NCBI GenBank assembly: GCA_022494885.1
Contig: JAGVSM010003694.1
Coordinates: forward strand, 1 to 64,000
Reading direction: 5' to 3'
Length of the DNA: 64,000 bases
DNA from: Micrasema longulum
Taxonomy: Eukaryota > Arthropoda > Insecta > Trichoptera > Brachycentridae
Shown: positions 21,310-32,891 of the stretch, piece after piece
Numbering within the stretch: position 1 is the stretch's first letter
Layout of the letters: every line of letters starts with the position of its first letter
Notes under the pieces: generated by a model
What the model was told of the DNA's origin: nothing
What the model saw: only the letters and a program-made list of their open reading frames with translations
Databases searched by the model: none
Program-made: the position numbers and the translations under genes

Positions 21310-21800
21310 TTTACATTATTATTATTTGTTGTACGCAAGCAGCCTTTGCTGGTGTCTGGTGTCTGGTGTACTGCTTTTTGTCTGCGTTTTTCTTCCTTCA
21401 AAAAAGCATCCAAACGGTTTTTGAACTGGTAAACCGAGATGGAATGGACAACTAGACTTGGTAATTTATTCCAGTCTGAAACTACCCTGCTAGAAAAAGA
21501 GTTTTTTTTAGATGGAAGTGGAATTGGGAACTATAGAGCTTCCAGTTATGACCCGTAAATTTGTGTTGGGATTTGATTGATACATCTCATGCAGGGGGCA
21601 GTCATAGTAATCATTGAGTATCTTATAAGTTTCAATCAAGTCCTCTCTCTTCCGTCGTTCTTGCAATGATGTTAGTCCTAATGCTTTTAGTCTACCGTAG
21701 TAAGGCATCCATTTGAGTAATTTGGGGATTAATTGCATCAAATAATTTGGTACTGATGAAGACGAATCAAATTTATAACGAAAATATTCGCCGATCAAAT
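21310..21800 (-). mobile_element. 5'-truncated CR1/jockey-like non-LTR retrotransposon
   Basis: On the minus strand the protein reads 'FRYKFDSSSSVPNYLMQLIP', 'MPYYGRLKALGLTSLQERRK' and 'DLIETYKILN', the classic '(Y)-x-x-RL-x-x-L-x-L-x-x-L-x-x-RR-x-x-x-DLI' block of CR1-like reverse transcriptases. A frameshift near 21500 is followed by 'VYQFKNRLDAFLKEEKRRQ', the normal C-terminus. The copy ends in (AAT)n at 21316-21330, a microsatellite tail. The catalytic part is lost. Confidence 0.75.
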
Positions 21801-21829
21801 AGGTGACGTATGAACTAGGTTGGTGAACT

Positions 21830-22210
21830 AGGATCCCTGACGTGATATTTGTATTTGATGATACCTAGGTAGTTGCTTATTTACCCGTGTGTATAGAGTA
21901 TGAGGCATTGAGTAGCCCAATTAGCGGGCGTTTGTCTTGTTTACAGACGCCATCTCGTGACTAGAGTGGCAGCCATGTTGCAGTAACATAATCCCGCCAT
22001 TATTATCTAGACGTAGCTGGTTGGCGCCACGGCATACTGTAAATCTTATTATGAAATCAGAATCAATGTGTGACGGTTAATTATTGGATTCTCACTTCGC
22101 CATTTTATATATCTGTTCGTAGCTTGGCTGTTAATTGGTTTTCCCAGTTCTAAGTTCATTTACGGTCACGACGATTCCATGGGATTACAAAAAAATACAT
22201 GCAATGATTA
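21830..22210. other. Repeat-free, higher-complexity segment; possible regulatory DNA
   Basis: GC content rises and no repeat family matches. 'ggcgtttgtc...cagacgcc' (21929-21951) can fold and surrounds TTGTTTAC, a forkhead-type word. No open frame with splice sites. Regulatory function is inference only. Confidence 0.3.
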
Positions 22211-23538
22211 TCTTATCATACACGATTGCCCTTAAATCATTCAAGCCAAAGAAGATTTCATATTCAAAACTAATTGTTTGTCAATATTTTTTTTATAGTG
22301 ATTAATTGGTTAGGTTCATAATCAAAAAATAATATGATTAAAAAAATATTGTTCAAAATTGTATAATGTGTAAAGAATGAAAGGGTTTATGAAAAGATAA
22401 CCAAACCAATAACTATGGTTTTTACTTTTATTTATCCTTATGTTAGCTAACAATATCCATAGTAGTGAATATTTACTATAAAAATAAATGACGGGTGAAA
22501 CTCAATCAACAAATTTTGAATAACCTGTTTTTTATAATAAATCTTATCAATAATTTAAGCATCACTTGTCTTTTACTCCTATAAAAAACAAAATGAACGT
22601 CCAACCAAACCATTTTCTTATAACAAATTTGAAAGTTCTAGTATTCATTATTTTGGTAGTAATTTATATTTTTTCGTACAATAACTGGATAACTTTCGAA
22701 TATCACCTTCTTCTTGTACTTTCCTTTACAATTTACTTTATTTTTATTAAATATTATCTTTAACTGTACTTTTAGTAAATAACTTTAATTTCATAAGCGA
22801 TGTTTGATTTGCATTTTTCTCTGTTTTATATTTTATTTCTTGAATTTACACGTGCATGTTTTATAACTACACCCGGTGTAAAAATAGCCGCTAAGCGACA
22901 ATATGAAAAAACTATATATTTTAAAATTTAACGGTTTGTAAGTGCTACATGAATTTTCTTTTTATTTTTAATTGTTTTAAAAAATATGTAAAGACGGTAC
23001 AGGTACAAATGTAATACACAAATACGTTTCCTTTTTTTTGTTGTTGCTCTAGTCTGATTAAAAAATTAGAAAATTGTACTATTTTGCAGTATAGAATAAC
23101 AAAGTACGGAAATGAAATATTTACAGCCAAAAAAATATTCTTAAAAACAAAATACAAAATTACATGAAAAATCTTAAATTTTTAAAACGATAATTAAATG
23201 TAATATTAATTTAGGATTCATGAATAAAACCACAAAATTTGTGTGATTTGAAATGCTTTTATTTAATTTTAAAACCTGAATTTGGCTTTTTTCTTCATTG
23301 AAATAGTTTTTTCTTAAATACTGTGTCTTTATGTAAATACCAATGGACTAAAATTTAGTCTAAATTTCAGGAGGCATAATCTGCCGTTGGAAAAGTAATT
23401 ATATTTTCATCTAATATTTTAATACAATATTTTTTTAACACGACTTAGAAAGAACAGCGTTGTAAAATGGCAAAATCATACGATTTCCCTACGCATTATT
23501 TTTTATCAGACTAGAGCCTACTTGTTGGTTTATTATAT
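22211..23538. other. No recognisable feature
   Basis: AT-rich sequence. Short frames around 22566-22763 and 22945-23157 are hydrophobic by composition and show no motif. Confidence 0.4.
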
Positions 23539-23641
23539 ATTAATCACATTTTTTGTGCTCATATAAAAATAAATTTTATTCAGTTAACTTAATCACATTT
23601 TTTGTTCTCATATAAAAATTCATTTTATTCAGTAAACTTAA
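23539..23641. repeat. Two-unit tandem duplication (about 51 bases)
   Basis: 'ttaatcacattttttgtgct' starts one unit at 23539 and 'ttaatcacattttttgttct' the next at about 23590. Both continue 'catataaaaat...attttattcagt...aactta'. The few differences point to a recent local duplication. Confidence 0.85.
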
Positions 23642-25083
23642 AAATAGCTTTTAATCCTTAAATATCAAAAATTTTAATAAAAATTTTCTCTTCATTTCGA
23701 TTAATTTATTCAAAGTAATAAATGACGTGTTAATTGGAATGCATATAGTTTATGGGTGCATTCAAACTATTCACACGAGAAACCACTCTAGGGATCAAAT
23801 CCGAAGTGCCTACGTCACAATATTATATCTTCCTCCACTTAGAAATAGATGTCCGAGTTTTAAAATCCATTTCTCATTTTATTAAACCAATCACGCTATG
23901 TTCTTCCATCACTTTGTGAGACGATTGGCTAATAGTTACACCGTAAAACAGTCACAGATCACTCAAAAGTCAGTGACGTAGTGTCAACTAAATCATCTTA
24001 GTAAAAAAAAAAAATTTATTCAATTAAGCGGAATAATAGCAGCAAGTGGGTGAAATACGGTTGGCTGGGTCATATTTTTATTTATTTGACAGCTTTTACC
24101 TGTAACAAAGTATAACATAATAATAAAAAGCAATCATAATGAAACAAAATAAAAAAACACTTGTACTTTGCAGCAAATTAACATTAGATTTCAATATACC
24201 AAAAATGTTTAATATACTCCCATTAAATATAAAAAATAAAAACTTATCTGGCTCAAGAAAAAGACATCTGCTGAGAATTTGGCTTTTAGAACGTGTTTTT
24301 TCATATTAAAGTTTTTTTGTGTTTTCTCTTTTATTTGAACAAGTTTTTATTTTCGGTGCACATATTTTTTTTTCCATGGTAATAAGAGTTTTGTTTATAG
24401 AATTTCAGAGATAAGATTATGTTTGATATATATTGGAACTTAACAATAAGCACCTGCTGACGAAGTGCATTTTATGCAGTTCAGTAGGACTCGACAATTT
24501 ATATGTTAATTTTTATATGCTTTTGATAAATAAAAAAATAAATAAATAAAGAGTTTAAATATAAAAAATATTTGAGTAATTGAAGTAACAGAGGTGATGT
24601 ATCATTGTATAAACAGTAAAATAAGTATAAAACTATAAATTTACGGTAAATTTTTATAATTTCGAAAACAAGTGATTTAAAAGTAATTATTATAATTTGT
24701 ATAAAGGTAAATTAAATAAATCTAAATTGCCGTATTTGTATACATCGTGTAAATGCCTCCCGAGAGTCATAACTAACTTTAAAACTTCACAACACATGAG
24801 TTTCTCGTGGCCCTGAACGTTTTATATAAAAAAAATATAAAAACATACTGAAGTTACGATGATTACAAAATAATATTACGTTTCCTCAAAATCTTTGTCG
24901 TGTGCTGAATTGGTGATTAAAGGGTTACATATTTCATAATTATTTCTGATTTGCTTCATTTATGCTAAGTTAATTTGCAACTGAGGTTTTCAGCTAGCTC
25001 CCGTCAAAGCATAGATCCCTCGAGAATATAAATATTACAAAACGAACACAAAATAATAAAGAATACACCTATAATTATCATAT
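23642..25083. other. No gene; two probable retroelement tails
   Basis: 24068-24140 ('ttatttatttgacagctttt') looks like a minus-strand tail. 24440-24550 ends 'aaaaaaataaataaataaa' after 'gactcgacaatttatatgtt', a plus-strand LINE-like 3' end. 23760-24000 is of higher complexity but has no exon I can support. Confidence 0.4.
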
Positions 25084-25625
25084 TATTATTATGGATAACT
25101 TATACAGCGCCATTTTCGTAATGTAATACCTCAAGGACGCTCTACAGCTTACCCACCACATACCGCACACCGCATCTGAGGACATAAGTCTCCTTGGCGG
25201 TGCCCACATACACGGAAAATTTGCTCGTTGTCAAACGAGAAAAGCTGCCCGAAGGAGCTCTCTGAAATCTGGTAGCCTTAGCATCTTTGTGCTGAAAGAA
25301 AGTAATCCAGAAGTACATAATATGTACTTCATTGGATTGAGAAGAGAGGGAAGTGAATTCTTCACTGACTGGGATTAAATTGATTGGACATGATCAATTC
25401 GCCGAAATAATTACAAAACTTTTTAAAAGCCTTGAAATTCTTTTTAGAAGCCACCAGATCTGTATATCCGACAGGACCTATAACAGGGCCACGGATAGTA
25501 GCGAGAAGCTCCATTCGGTAATCATAGAGAAGGGGAAAGGGACAAGACCACAGGATGTGTTCAGAAGATTGGTTAGGATATCCGCAGCAGCACGAAGGGG
25601 AGTCAACAATATTAAAAACAAATAA
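25084..25625 (-). mobile_element. Dispersed repeat with LINE-type 3' end
   Basis: At its left edge 'ttattattatggataactta...cagcgccattttcgtaa' is the complement of an L2/CR1-like 3' end. The body 25140-25385 matches 697-985. A 90-codon plus-strand frame (25353-25625) lies antisense to the element's expected direction and has no motif, so I do not treat it as a gene. A repeated fragment 'ggacgctctacaaagtgat' recurs at 25678. Confidence 0.5.
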
Positions 25626-25959
25626 TTTTTGATTAAATTTACCATGACCTGATAAAAACTGCGTAGTCCAGTGAAGGACGCTCTACAAAGTGATTTTTGA
25701 AATAAATCATTTTAATTTTAACTTTTTGAACTTGTAATTTAAGTAAAACAATTATTTTTGCAATCACATGATACGGATTTATTTAAATGGTTTAGAGAAC
25801 AAGTGGGTTTAAGGAATTTTCCAAAACGTTACTTTACTCTCGCAGTTTCGCATCAAAGCAATGACATCTATTTTTTCTTTTATACATATATATACATATT
25901 TTTCGCCGTCCATGTCCTCAAGTGGTCGGCAGTGGCGGGTGGTGGTCTCCGTACTTGAC

Positions 25960-26130
25960 ATCAATTAACTTCAAGATGACATTGCGTGTGTTGCAATCCT
26001 CAAACTCACTAGGCGCGATCAAACCTCCCGCATCACGTGACCATGCAATTGGTTCCTCAACCAATTGTACTACTACGATCGTATCTTAACGCAAAGTGTC
26101 GTATTAACTCTTGTGTGACTGTGCTGAAGC
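25960..26130. other. Repeat-free patch with a short perfect hairpin
   Basis: Higher-complexity sequence. 'caattggtt' (26046-26054) and 'aaccaattg' (26059-26067) form a 9-base stem with a 4-base loop. No gene seen. Confidence 0.35.
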
Positions 26131-26279
26131 ACGAGTCTACAAATAATACAATACTTGATTTAATATCTCTCTTATTTATTTAAATTATGAAATTGTATTT
26201 TTTGTAATCTTCAAATGGACATTTTTGTATGGGATTTGGAAATTAAGATTTTTAATCCACAACTAAAAAATATATGTTT

Positions 26280-26935
26280 TTGTGTTATCAAGTCCAAAAA
26301 AGTCAATTCTATGTTCTGTTTAAAACAACTAGGACGCTTTTCTGCAAAAAAAAATGTTATAATCACCTTCTGAAACTTCCGTAATGTCAAAATTTTATGA
26401 AAATAAATGTCGCCTCATACATTCTGAGTTTGTATGAAGTTTCATTCTCATTAGATCAGGCCGTTTTCTGCAAAATGCATATTTTATGTTGTGCAGTCAG
26501 CCAGACTAAAAAAAACGCCAAAATTTCCTTAAAACATACATATTTAAAGATATTAAATTTAAATATTTTAAAAGATTTCAAATTTAAAACGTTATTCTTT
26601 ACAATTTAGTACCCATAAACGTAAAATAATATGGTCAATAGATGACACACATTAGAGTTTTACTAGGGCTGGATGTTTTCTGCAAAACGCACATCTTAGG
26701 TTGTGTGGTCAGCCAGACTTTCAAAATCATTTAAACCTGTCATCTACAGAATTAAATTTTTTTTTCATTAAAAAAAACGGAATGTATGCATTATTTATCA
26801 TTTGTGAAAGTAAAATAACTGTTATAAAGATTTGATTATTGACTCTTTTCACAAAAGTGCCATTATCTCAGTTTCACTTGTCTATGGCTGGCTGCTTTCT
26901 GCATAACTACCTTCAATTATACGAATGAAGGTGAT
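26280..26935. mobile_element. Family 6 MITE-like element, expanded internally
   Basis: Ends at 26870-26925 with 'acaaaagtgccattatctca', 'ctatggctggctg' and 'gcataactac', matching the right end of the complete copy at 56868-57307. The left part 26300-26375 ('gtcaattctatgttctg', 'aatcaccttctgaaa') matches that copy too. A block 'tttctgcaaaatgcatattt...gtcagccagact' occurs at 26468 and again at 26672, so this copy has an internal duplication of about 204 bases. Confidence 0.6.
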
Positions 26936-27214
26936 GCCAATACCACAATAAATTTGACAGTGTTTGTGTGAAAAAGACAAAAACAAAAAAATAAATTCAT
27001 TCAATCAGATGGTTGTTGGCAGTAAATGGGAGTGCATGCTAGTTATACGACTGACGTATTTGTGATTTTTTATTTATTTTGCTTTAACAGGCCTAAATTA
27101 TATTACAATGCTCATAAAATACAGAATATAAATTATTTTTCTTTTCTCCATATGTTTAGACAACTACATTTCTTTAACTTGTCTGCTGACTTTTTAAAGT
27201 AAAAGAGCTGAAAC

Positions 27215-27410
27215 CTTTATCGGTGCGGATGAGATTCTGGCTGAATTATTTCAGAGTTGAGGAAATATGGATAAGTGGAATGGTAAATGTCACACAATGT
27301 TTTAAATTGGCCACTTAAATCAGCCAAAGATAGGTCATAAGCCCTGTAAATGCCTAGACTTTCACATTCTCTTCTCAAATTATGTTTTATCTCTCTGTTG
27401 AGTATTAAGA
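27215..27410 (-). mobile_element. Family 5 MITE-like fragment
   Basis: Carries 'gataggtcataagccctgta' and 'atgcctagac' with the 'gtggccactt'-like middle ('ttggccacttaaatcagcca'). Orientation relative to an autonomous element is unknown. Confidence 0.55.
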
Positions 27411-28163
27411 GCATTATTTGTCTTCGTCTTTCTTAAGATTAATAATGAAATGTCTAATACTTACAATTCAATTATAATAGCAAAGACATGTGAGTGACTA
27501 GGAAGGCAAAACCCGAATGAATAGAGCCGGCCGCCTCACGCTGCTCGCAACATAATCATATATATTGTACGTACACATGACTATGTTAGTGCTTATACAC
27601 TATCATATAATGCATGTACACTACAATGAGTCGATAAACTTTAATACTGCGCCAGATGTAAAATATTGAGAACAATCTGATAATATTTTCATGTAACGCA
27701 TTATAATCAGCCAGCTGGTGGTACACTGCTAAAAATCGAGTAGAATAATTTTTAGTTTATTTAGTATACTTTAATTCTTTTTTTAAATGTTTTACAATTA
27801 TTTTTTTTGCTTAAATAATACATTTTACTAATTATTTGGCTTGTTGAGTGTTTCAATGGCCGCGAGATCGAGATGGAATAAAAATATCAATATTATTTTA
27901 TTATTATTGCTCATAAAAAGTAAAATGTTATTGAAATCTCAGATCCTCATTATTATTATTGATTATATATATGTACGCGTATATATGTATGAATGTATGC
28001 GAGTGTATGTACTTGTATGTATACGTATGTGCAAGTATGTTGTATGTGTATATTTATGTTAATTTTATTTGCTTTTTTCATAATTTTATATTTACTATTT
28101 CTACTTCTTCCTTTTTCTCACCTTTCCATGTTTTAATATTATGATCATTTTTTTATTTTTTTT
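27410..28163. other. No gene; TATG/TACG-rich microsatellite at 27958-28055
   Basis: 27958-28055 is an imperfect (GTAT)n / (TATG)n tract. The overlapping Tyr/Val/Cys-rich frames are products of this tract. 27430-27760 shows nothing identifiable. Confidence 0.5.
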
Positions 28164-28300
28164 GCACCACAACAGGCCAGGAAGCCCAATTACAGTGGTG
28201 AATTACATCACAGAACACCCAGGCTTGATGAAAATCAGTTGAACCCGAAACCTTCCGTGTGTGAGTCAAGCGTCTTGACCACTACACCACGGAGGCCGCC
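28164..28300 (-). mobile_element. tRNA-derived SINE, family 2
   Basis: Minus strand: 'ggcggcctccgtggtgtagt' (A box), 'caagacgcttgactcac', 'ggaaggtttcgggttcaact' (B-box region), a body of about 50 bases and the end 'gcttcctggcctgttgtgg'. Copies also at 33437 (+), 48608 (-) and 59420 (+). Confidence 0.75.
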
Positions 28301-28665
28301 CATCCCATTTCTATTCCTTCCTACTAAACTGTACGTTTTGTTTTTTTTTTTATTATATTTTTGTACCTATGTGAAACCCGTCGTGAGTCTTGTTATTTGT
28401 TTTTATTATGTATGTATTATTTATAAATATATTTGTGTTGGTTTCGTAAAATTAAATAAATTAATAAAAAATCGTGACGCATTTTTATGGTAATAAGATT
28501 TCTCATAGATTCAAAAACACCTAGTATGATAATTTTTAGTGATACTAAATGAAATAGTTCTTTGGCGTTCGCCATGCCATACACACATTTTCAAAGAATC
28601 ACCCAGAACCCATAATGTTTATATACGTTTGCTGTGTTGTATTTCTATTGCGTTTATAAAATCAT
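28301..28665. other. No recognisable feature
   Basis: T-rich stretch, then a mixed segment at 28490-28665. No exon or repeat recognised. Confidence 0.35.
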
Positions 28666-28992
28666 ATTTAAATTCTTCCCAATATTTTAAATAATCCCAC
28701 TTCGCCTGTTTATCTGAAAAAATCTCTTTCCACCTCTATCACAGCATGGGCTTTCTTTTCGTTATAGTAACGAGAGAACCCGTTCAATATCCATTTACCT
28801 TCCTATTTTTTTCTTCCTCTTTTCCTGTAGTAGCTGCTTGATTATGAAATAATCTACCTACTAATTTCAGAAATGTCTTTTCTTTGTTTACATTGAAATC
28901 AAGTATAAAATATCACTTAAATATTTGATTTTTTTCCTTTTTCCTCCCTCTTTCCTTCCTCCTTTACCCCCTCCTTTCTTCATAATACGACG
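28666..28992 (+). mobile_element. 5'-truncated jockey-like non-LTR retrotransposon
   Basis: Nucleotide homologue of 10630-10950: 'aataatcccacttcgcctgt', 'ttatctgaaaaaatctct' for the RT end, 'agtagctgcttgat' and 'aaatcaag', then a C/T-rich 3' region. The frame is broken by several indels. Confidence 0.7.
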
Positions 28993-29350
28993 AAGATTTT
29001 TGTTCATAGACATCTCTCATTTATCACTCCAAAAGTGTTCAATATTTTGAAAGAGCGTATTAAGCTCTCAAGGAAAAAAACTATTTTTAAGAAAGGACTG
29101 GAGGGATTTTACTAGAAAACTCCTTGATGATTTTCCGCATGTTTAAGTTTACTGTTTACCATACTGATGTGCCGTATGTATGTTTTTTTTAAAATTATTT
29201 CTTATGTTTCTGATCCTCTATTTGTGGTCATATAATCAAGGGTCTGCGTTATATAACTGCTCGTCCCATTTAAACACAGGACTTTTAATCCCTTAGAGTT
29301 GGGACTTATGGCTCAAATAATGTACAATAAACTTATGTATGTAAATAAAT
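28993..29350 (+). mobile_element. Second truncated non-LTR retrotransposon in tandem
   Basis: A frame at about 29030-29113 ends 'VFNILKERIKLSRKKTIFKK' followed by 'GLEGFY' and a stop, the typical C-terminus of CR1-like reverse transcriptases ('FN-x-LP-x-x-I ... F-K-x-x-L-x-x-FL'). The 3' UTR includes 'gttgggacttatggctcaaa' and an AATAAA-rich end with 'tatgtaaataaatag' near 29350. Confidence 0.6.
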
Positions 29351-29464
29351 AGTATAGTGTAGATATCCAGGCATTCTTTATTTATAATTTATTTTTAAAT
29401 ATCTTTTTTTTTAAATAAATAATAAAATATTCTCATATACAACTGATTTTCTCAAAGTAAAAGG

Positions 29465-29575
29465 TTTGGGTAAGTAGGAAGAAATTGCCTTAAAGCAATA
29501 TGCCTACCCTTATTCATAGGTAGGTATGTTAACTGTACATGTATTAAAAGTGTTAAAAAAAGTAAATAAAACATT
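29465..29575 (+). mobile_element. Non-LTR 3' tail ('gaagaaattgcc' family)
   Basis: 'aggaagaaattgccttaaag' and 'atgcctaccc', then an A-rich end. Related to the 3' ends at 45165-45240 and 51880-51990 and, inverted, at 58300-58345. Confidence 0.5.
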
Positions 29576-29639
29576 ACGGTAAAGTGTTTTACGTTTTTTA
29601 TTATGAAATAACGCCAATTCATACAGCTCGGGGTACTTG

Positions 29640-31235
29640 AATCTATAATATAAATAACACATCAATGGCGGAAACTTTTATGTGTAGCTTTGGCTAATGC
29701 GTAATTCATTTGGAAGAAAAACAAACCATTTTTACTTTTTATTCGGCCATTACTGGCGGAAGAGTTATTGCGTTTTGAAGTGAGCAGTTTCTTTTCCGTT
29801 GCAGAGCGCGACGCTTCCAAACATCTCAACAGATTACTGCCAAAATTTATCTTTCCGTGCGTTAGCTTGACAATCATTAAGAGCAAAATAAAGTGTAAAA
29901 TAAAACCATTCCATCGCATCTGGCATCTCGGCGGATTAATCGCGAGTTCCGATAGCGATCAAAAGTCCTCTTCCGTTTCCTGTGACCGGTTTTGCCATCT
30001 TTTTATCGCCACTAAAGCCTGACTTATAGTCCGGCGTAATCACCTCGTAAACAATCAACGTAAAATTATACGGCAACGAGTTATTTACTGCCTCCAGCGT
30101 AATTATAATCAAGTATCATAGTCAGGAGTCGGGGCTTCACGGCAAGAGACATCTAGGCCTCGTTCAGTATCAACCGAACCCAAACTGGTAATTACAGTAT
30201 CGAACGCGTCTTCTTTTACTGCTAGTTTGCAGTTAAACTGCCGCTCAACCGGACTAATGACGATGGCGTCTCTCTGTGTTACCACACCCCTACAAATTAC
30301 CTATAAAATTTCAATAAAACATGACGTCGCCCCTTCGGACGGTAAAACGAGATCATAATTTGAGAAATTAAAGTTGATCAATCACCATAACTTCGGCAAT
30401 TTAATGAGGATATTTGAGTGCTGATTGAAATTAGTAATAATGTTAATGTTTTCTTTTATGGTATTAATCAGCGTCATTGTATGATATAAAAAGTTTATAA
30501 TGGGACATAATATTACGATAGAAACTTTATCTACGTAACTTTTTTTCTCTGATAACGGAATAAATGAATTTTATTTCAAAATATTCACCAATACAAACAT
30601 AGCAAAATAAAAAAAAATCTATGGATGTTTAAAGCTTCTCTTTTACAACGTGGTTACATACATAAAAGTAACTTATTAGATTAAAGTGATATTAAATAAA
30701 CCAGCCGTTACCTTTAACGCACTCAGATATTGGGTAATTGTTATAAAGATAAAAATCGTTTAGAAAACTCAAATATACATATCTAGAATTGAAGTAGACT
30801 ACATAACTCAGTATTTAAAACGTTAATTGGTATTCATTTGTTTGAGCGAAGTGCTGTTAAATCTCCGTTCAGATAAGATTTACATGTAAATCACGGGAAA
30901 CAAAGGAACCAGCGCACGGCGGCTCTAAGGAATAATAGTAACTTATAAAACCTGCGTCCTTTTCGGGATTTGATATCCTTTAATTAACTCTAGTCGGTCT
31001 TTGTAAGCCAGCCGACTTATCTATTCCTCCGCGAGATGTCTCACGATCCAACCGCACGGAAAGGAATTTTCCCGCCCTTCTGTTTCCTTTAAATTTTCCC
31101 CCGCAATTATTCGCGAACCCACTTTCATTCTTAATTCAAAAATGACTTCCCGTTGTTAATTCAAAGTTGACTTTTTGTTCAGTTGGCTTGACGGTATATT
31201 GCGCCACGTAGTTTATCGAAACTATTATTATATTA
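29640..31235. other. Long repeat-free block; candidate regulatory or intronic DNA
   Basis: About 1.6 kb without a match to any repeat in the window and with GC content higher than its surroundings (29760-30310 and 30880-31190). It contains several homeodomain-type words, for example GGATTAATCG at 29931, 'gcgtaattataatcaa' near 30096 and 'ttaattaact' near 30979. Overlapping open frames (29662-30022) run on both strands without splice context and do not look coding. An enhancer role is a guess from composition and motif density. Confidence 0.35.
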
Positions 31236-31640
31236 TGATTTATTTAATTTAAATGTACAATACAGCACAACTGCCAATTGCGTTTTACATAAATAATTAC
31301 ATTTTTTTTTTAAAGTGCACAGTATATTATTGAGGTATGTAGTTTATAAAAACAATAATAAACAAAGATGAATAAAACACTAAAGCACATTATTATACAA
31401 AGCTTAAGAGGAAAAGTCTAGAGATGGTTATTTTAGCATGGAAAAGATCCACTTCTCTCGGTACGCTGTTCAACAGACCAATTTTCCTCCCCACAGGCAT
31501 AATCAATAGTAAATTTTTCCTGCATTCCCGAAGAACAAATAATGATCTGTGTTACCTCAGTATTAAAAAATAATTACTCGGTATATATAATTTTATACGC
31601 TCCAAAATGTTGGGATTATAGATAACTCCATTCGGAAATT
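31236..31640 (-). mobile_element. 5'-truncated non-LTR retrotransposon 3' region
   Basis: Homologue of 20845-21225. On the minus strand the tail is at 31236-31250 and the shared segment 'cctccccacaggcataa' lies in the coding remnant. Several stops are present. Confidence 0.55.
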
Positions 31641-31886
31641 ATAGGCCATCATTAGCAAGGCAATGCTCTTTCATGCCAAAAAGGGACAATTATGGATACT
31701 AAAATAGGTTGAATTATATTTAATTTATGATTTTTTTGGTAACAAAGCTGTATTTTTATCCAAAAGTGGTAGATATCGAATAGAGTGCCCCGTTCACAAA
31801 ATTATCTTCATTACCCTTTTTTCAACAGATTTAAGCAGCATAAAAGTCCATATTTAAAAATAAACATTTGAGGTTTTATAATTTAG

Positions 31887-32019
31887 GCAAATATTGAAAA
31901 ATTTTGACCATATCCTAAAATTTGTAAATAACTTGTGCTAAAATCAGAATCGAGTTATGGCAGAGTAGGATTTAAACCTTGGACCTTTTATTCTTGAGTC
32001 CACAACACTTCTAAGATTG
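31887..32019 (-). mobile_element. SINE family 4, diverged
   Basis: Minus strand: 'gttgtggactcaagaataaa', 'ggtccaaggtttaaatccta' (decayed B box) and 'ctctgccataactc'. The body shares 'aatttgggcaaata'-like sequence with the copy at 36851. Confidence 0.55.
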
Positions 32020-32149
32020 ATTTTATTATAAGCCAATAAATAACATAAAAACTCAGAAAATACCTTTAAAAAGTGATATTCTCTTATTTGGTTGCCAAAA
32101 TATTTCTCCTGCTAAGCCGCTTGTGGCATAGGCATACTAGAATACGCAA

Positions 32150-32405
32150 TATCTATCTTATTCCAAACCACGATCCTCCCGTGCACAATTCCTGCTCCTT
32201 TTCCCTCAAATCCTTTAATACTCAACCTCGTCCAATTAAAACAATTAACAGAAATAAAGTCGAAAGTTTCCCGTCGCATCTCCAAAGTCGATGGAATTCC
32301 ACCAGAGGTTGTGATTTTCTTCTACCGGGATCTTTTGGCCCGGGTTTTCAATACAAGTCTTACGCTGTCAGGTGATTTGTAAAAATGTTAACAAAATAAA
32401 GTAAT
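32150..32405 (+). mobile_element. Small non-LTR reverse transcriptase fragment
   Basis: Between about 32288 and 32383 one frame reads 'VDGIPPEVVIFFYRDLLARV' followed by 'FNTSLTLSGDL'. This is the conserved 'GPDGIP ... L-x-x-(L/V)-FN-x-S-x-x-x-G' segment at the start of the RT domain in non-LTR elements. Upstream, 'FNTQPRPIKTINRNKVESF' is in a different frame, so a frameshift lies near 32285. A poly(A)-like end at 32390 is odd for an internal fragment. Confidence 0.45.
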
Positions 32406-32829
32406 AAAAAAATAAAAAATACACACGCTCATTGGTTTTTTATACATTACACGGCGTGATAAAAAAAATACATCATATTTTAGAAGAAAAAAAACACTAA
32501 ATTAAAAGCAAGATTATTGATATAATATCAATAAATATTTATTTTGCGTGACTCATTGAATTTGATTCAGAAAGAGGCCAAAGAAATAAAGACTGGTATA
32601 TTTTTGATGGCAGACCTGAAAATTCTAGGCAGGCGTTATGAAAATCATAATAGTTATAGCTATGCTCTTTATACTAAAAAGTTAATTTTGTTTCAGGTTT
32701 CTTGTTGGAATATTTAAATGCATAAAGCTCAGTAGTTCAAACGCGCACAATAGTGAATTGTTCAACGCTTCAAAATCAAATTAAAACTTCGTTTTCTGAC
32801 AGCATGTTTCATAAAATATTTAACGTTAT

Positions 32830-32891
32830 AAATACAGTGAATAAAAAATATTTCCAATAATTTTTGGAAGTATTTTTTATTCACTGTATTT
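32830..32891. repeat. Hairpin, 28-base arms
   Basis: 'aaatacagtgaataaaaaat' at 32830 pairs with the complement ending at 32891, with one mismatch and a 6-base loop. It may be a tiny foldback element or a transcribed hairpin. No copies were noticed elsewhere. Confidence 0.7.

Noticed and set aside
27841..28144. Tyr/Val/Cys-rich frames
   Set aside because: They are read-throughs of a GTAT microsatellite in several frames.
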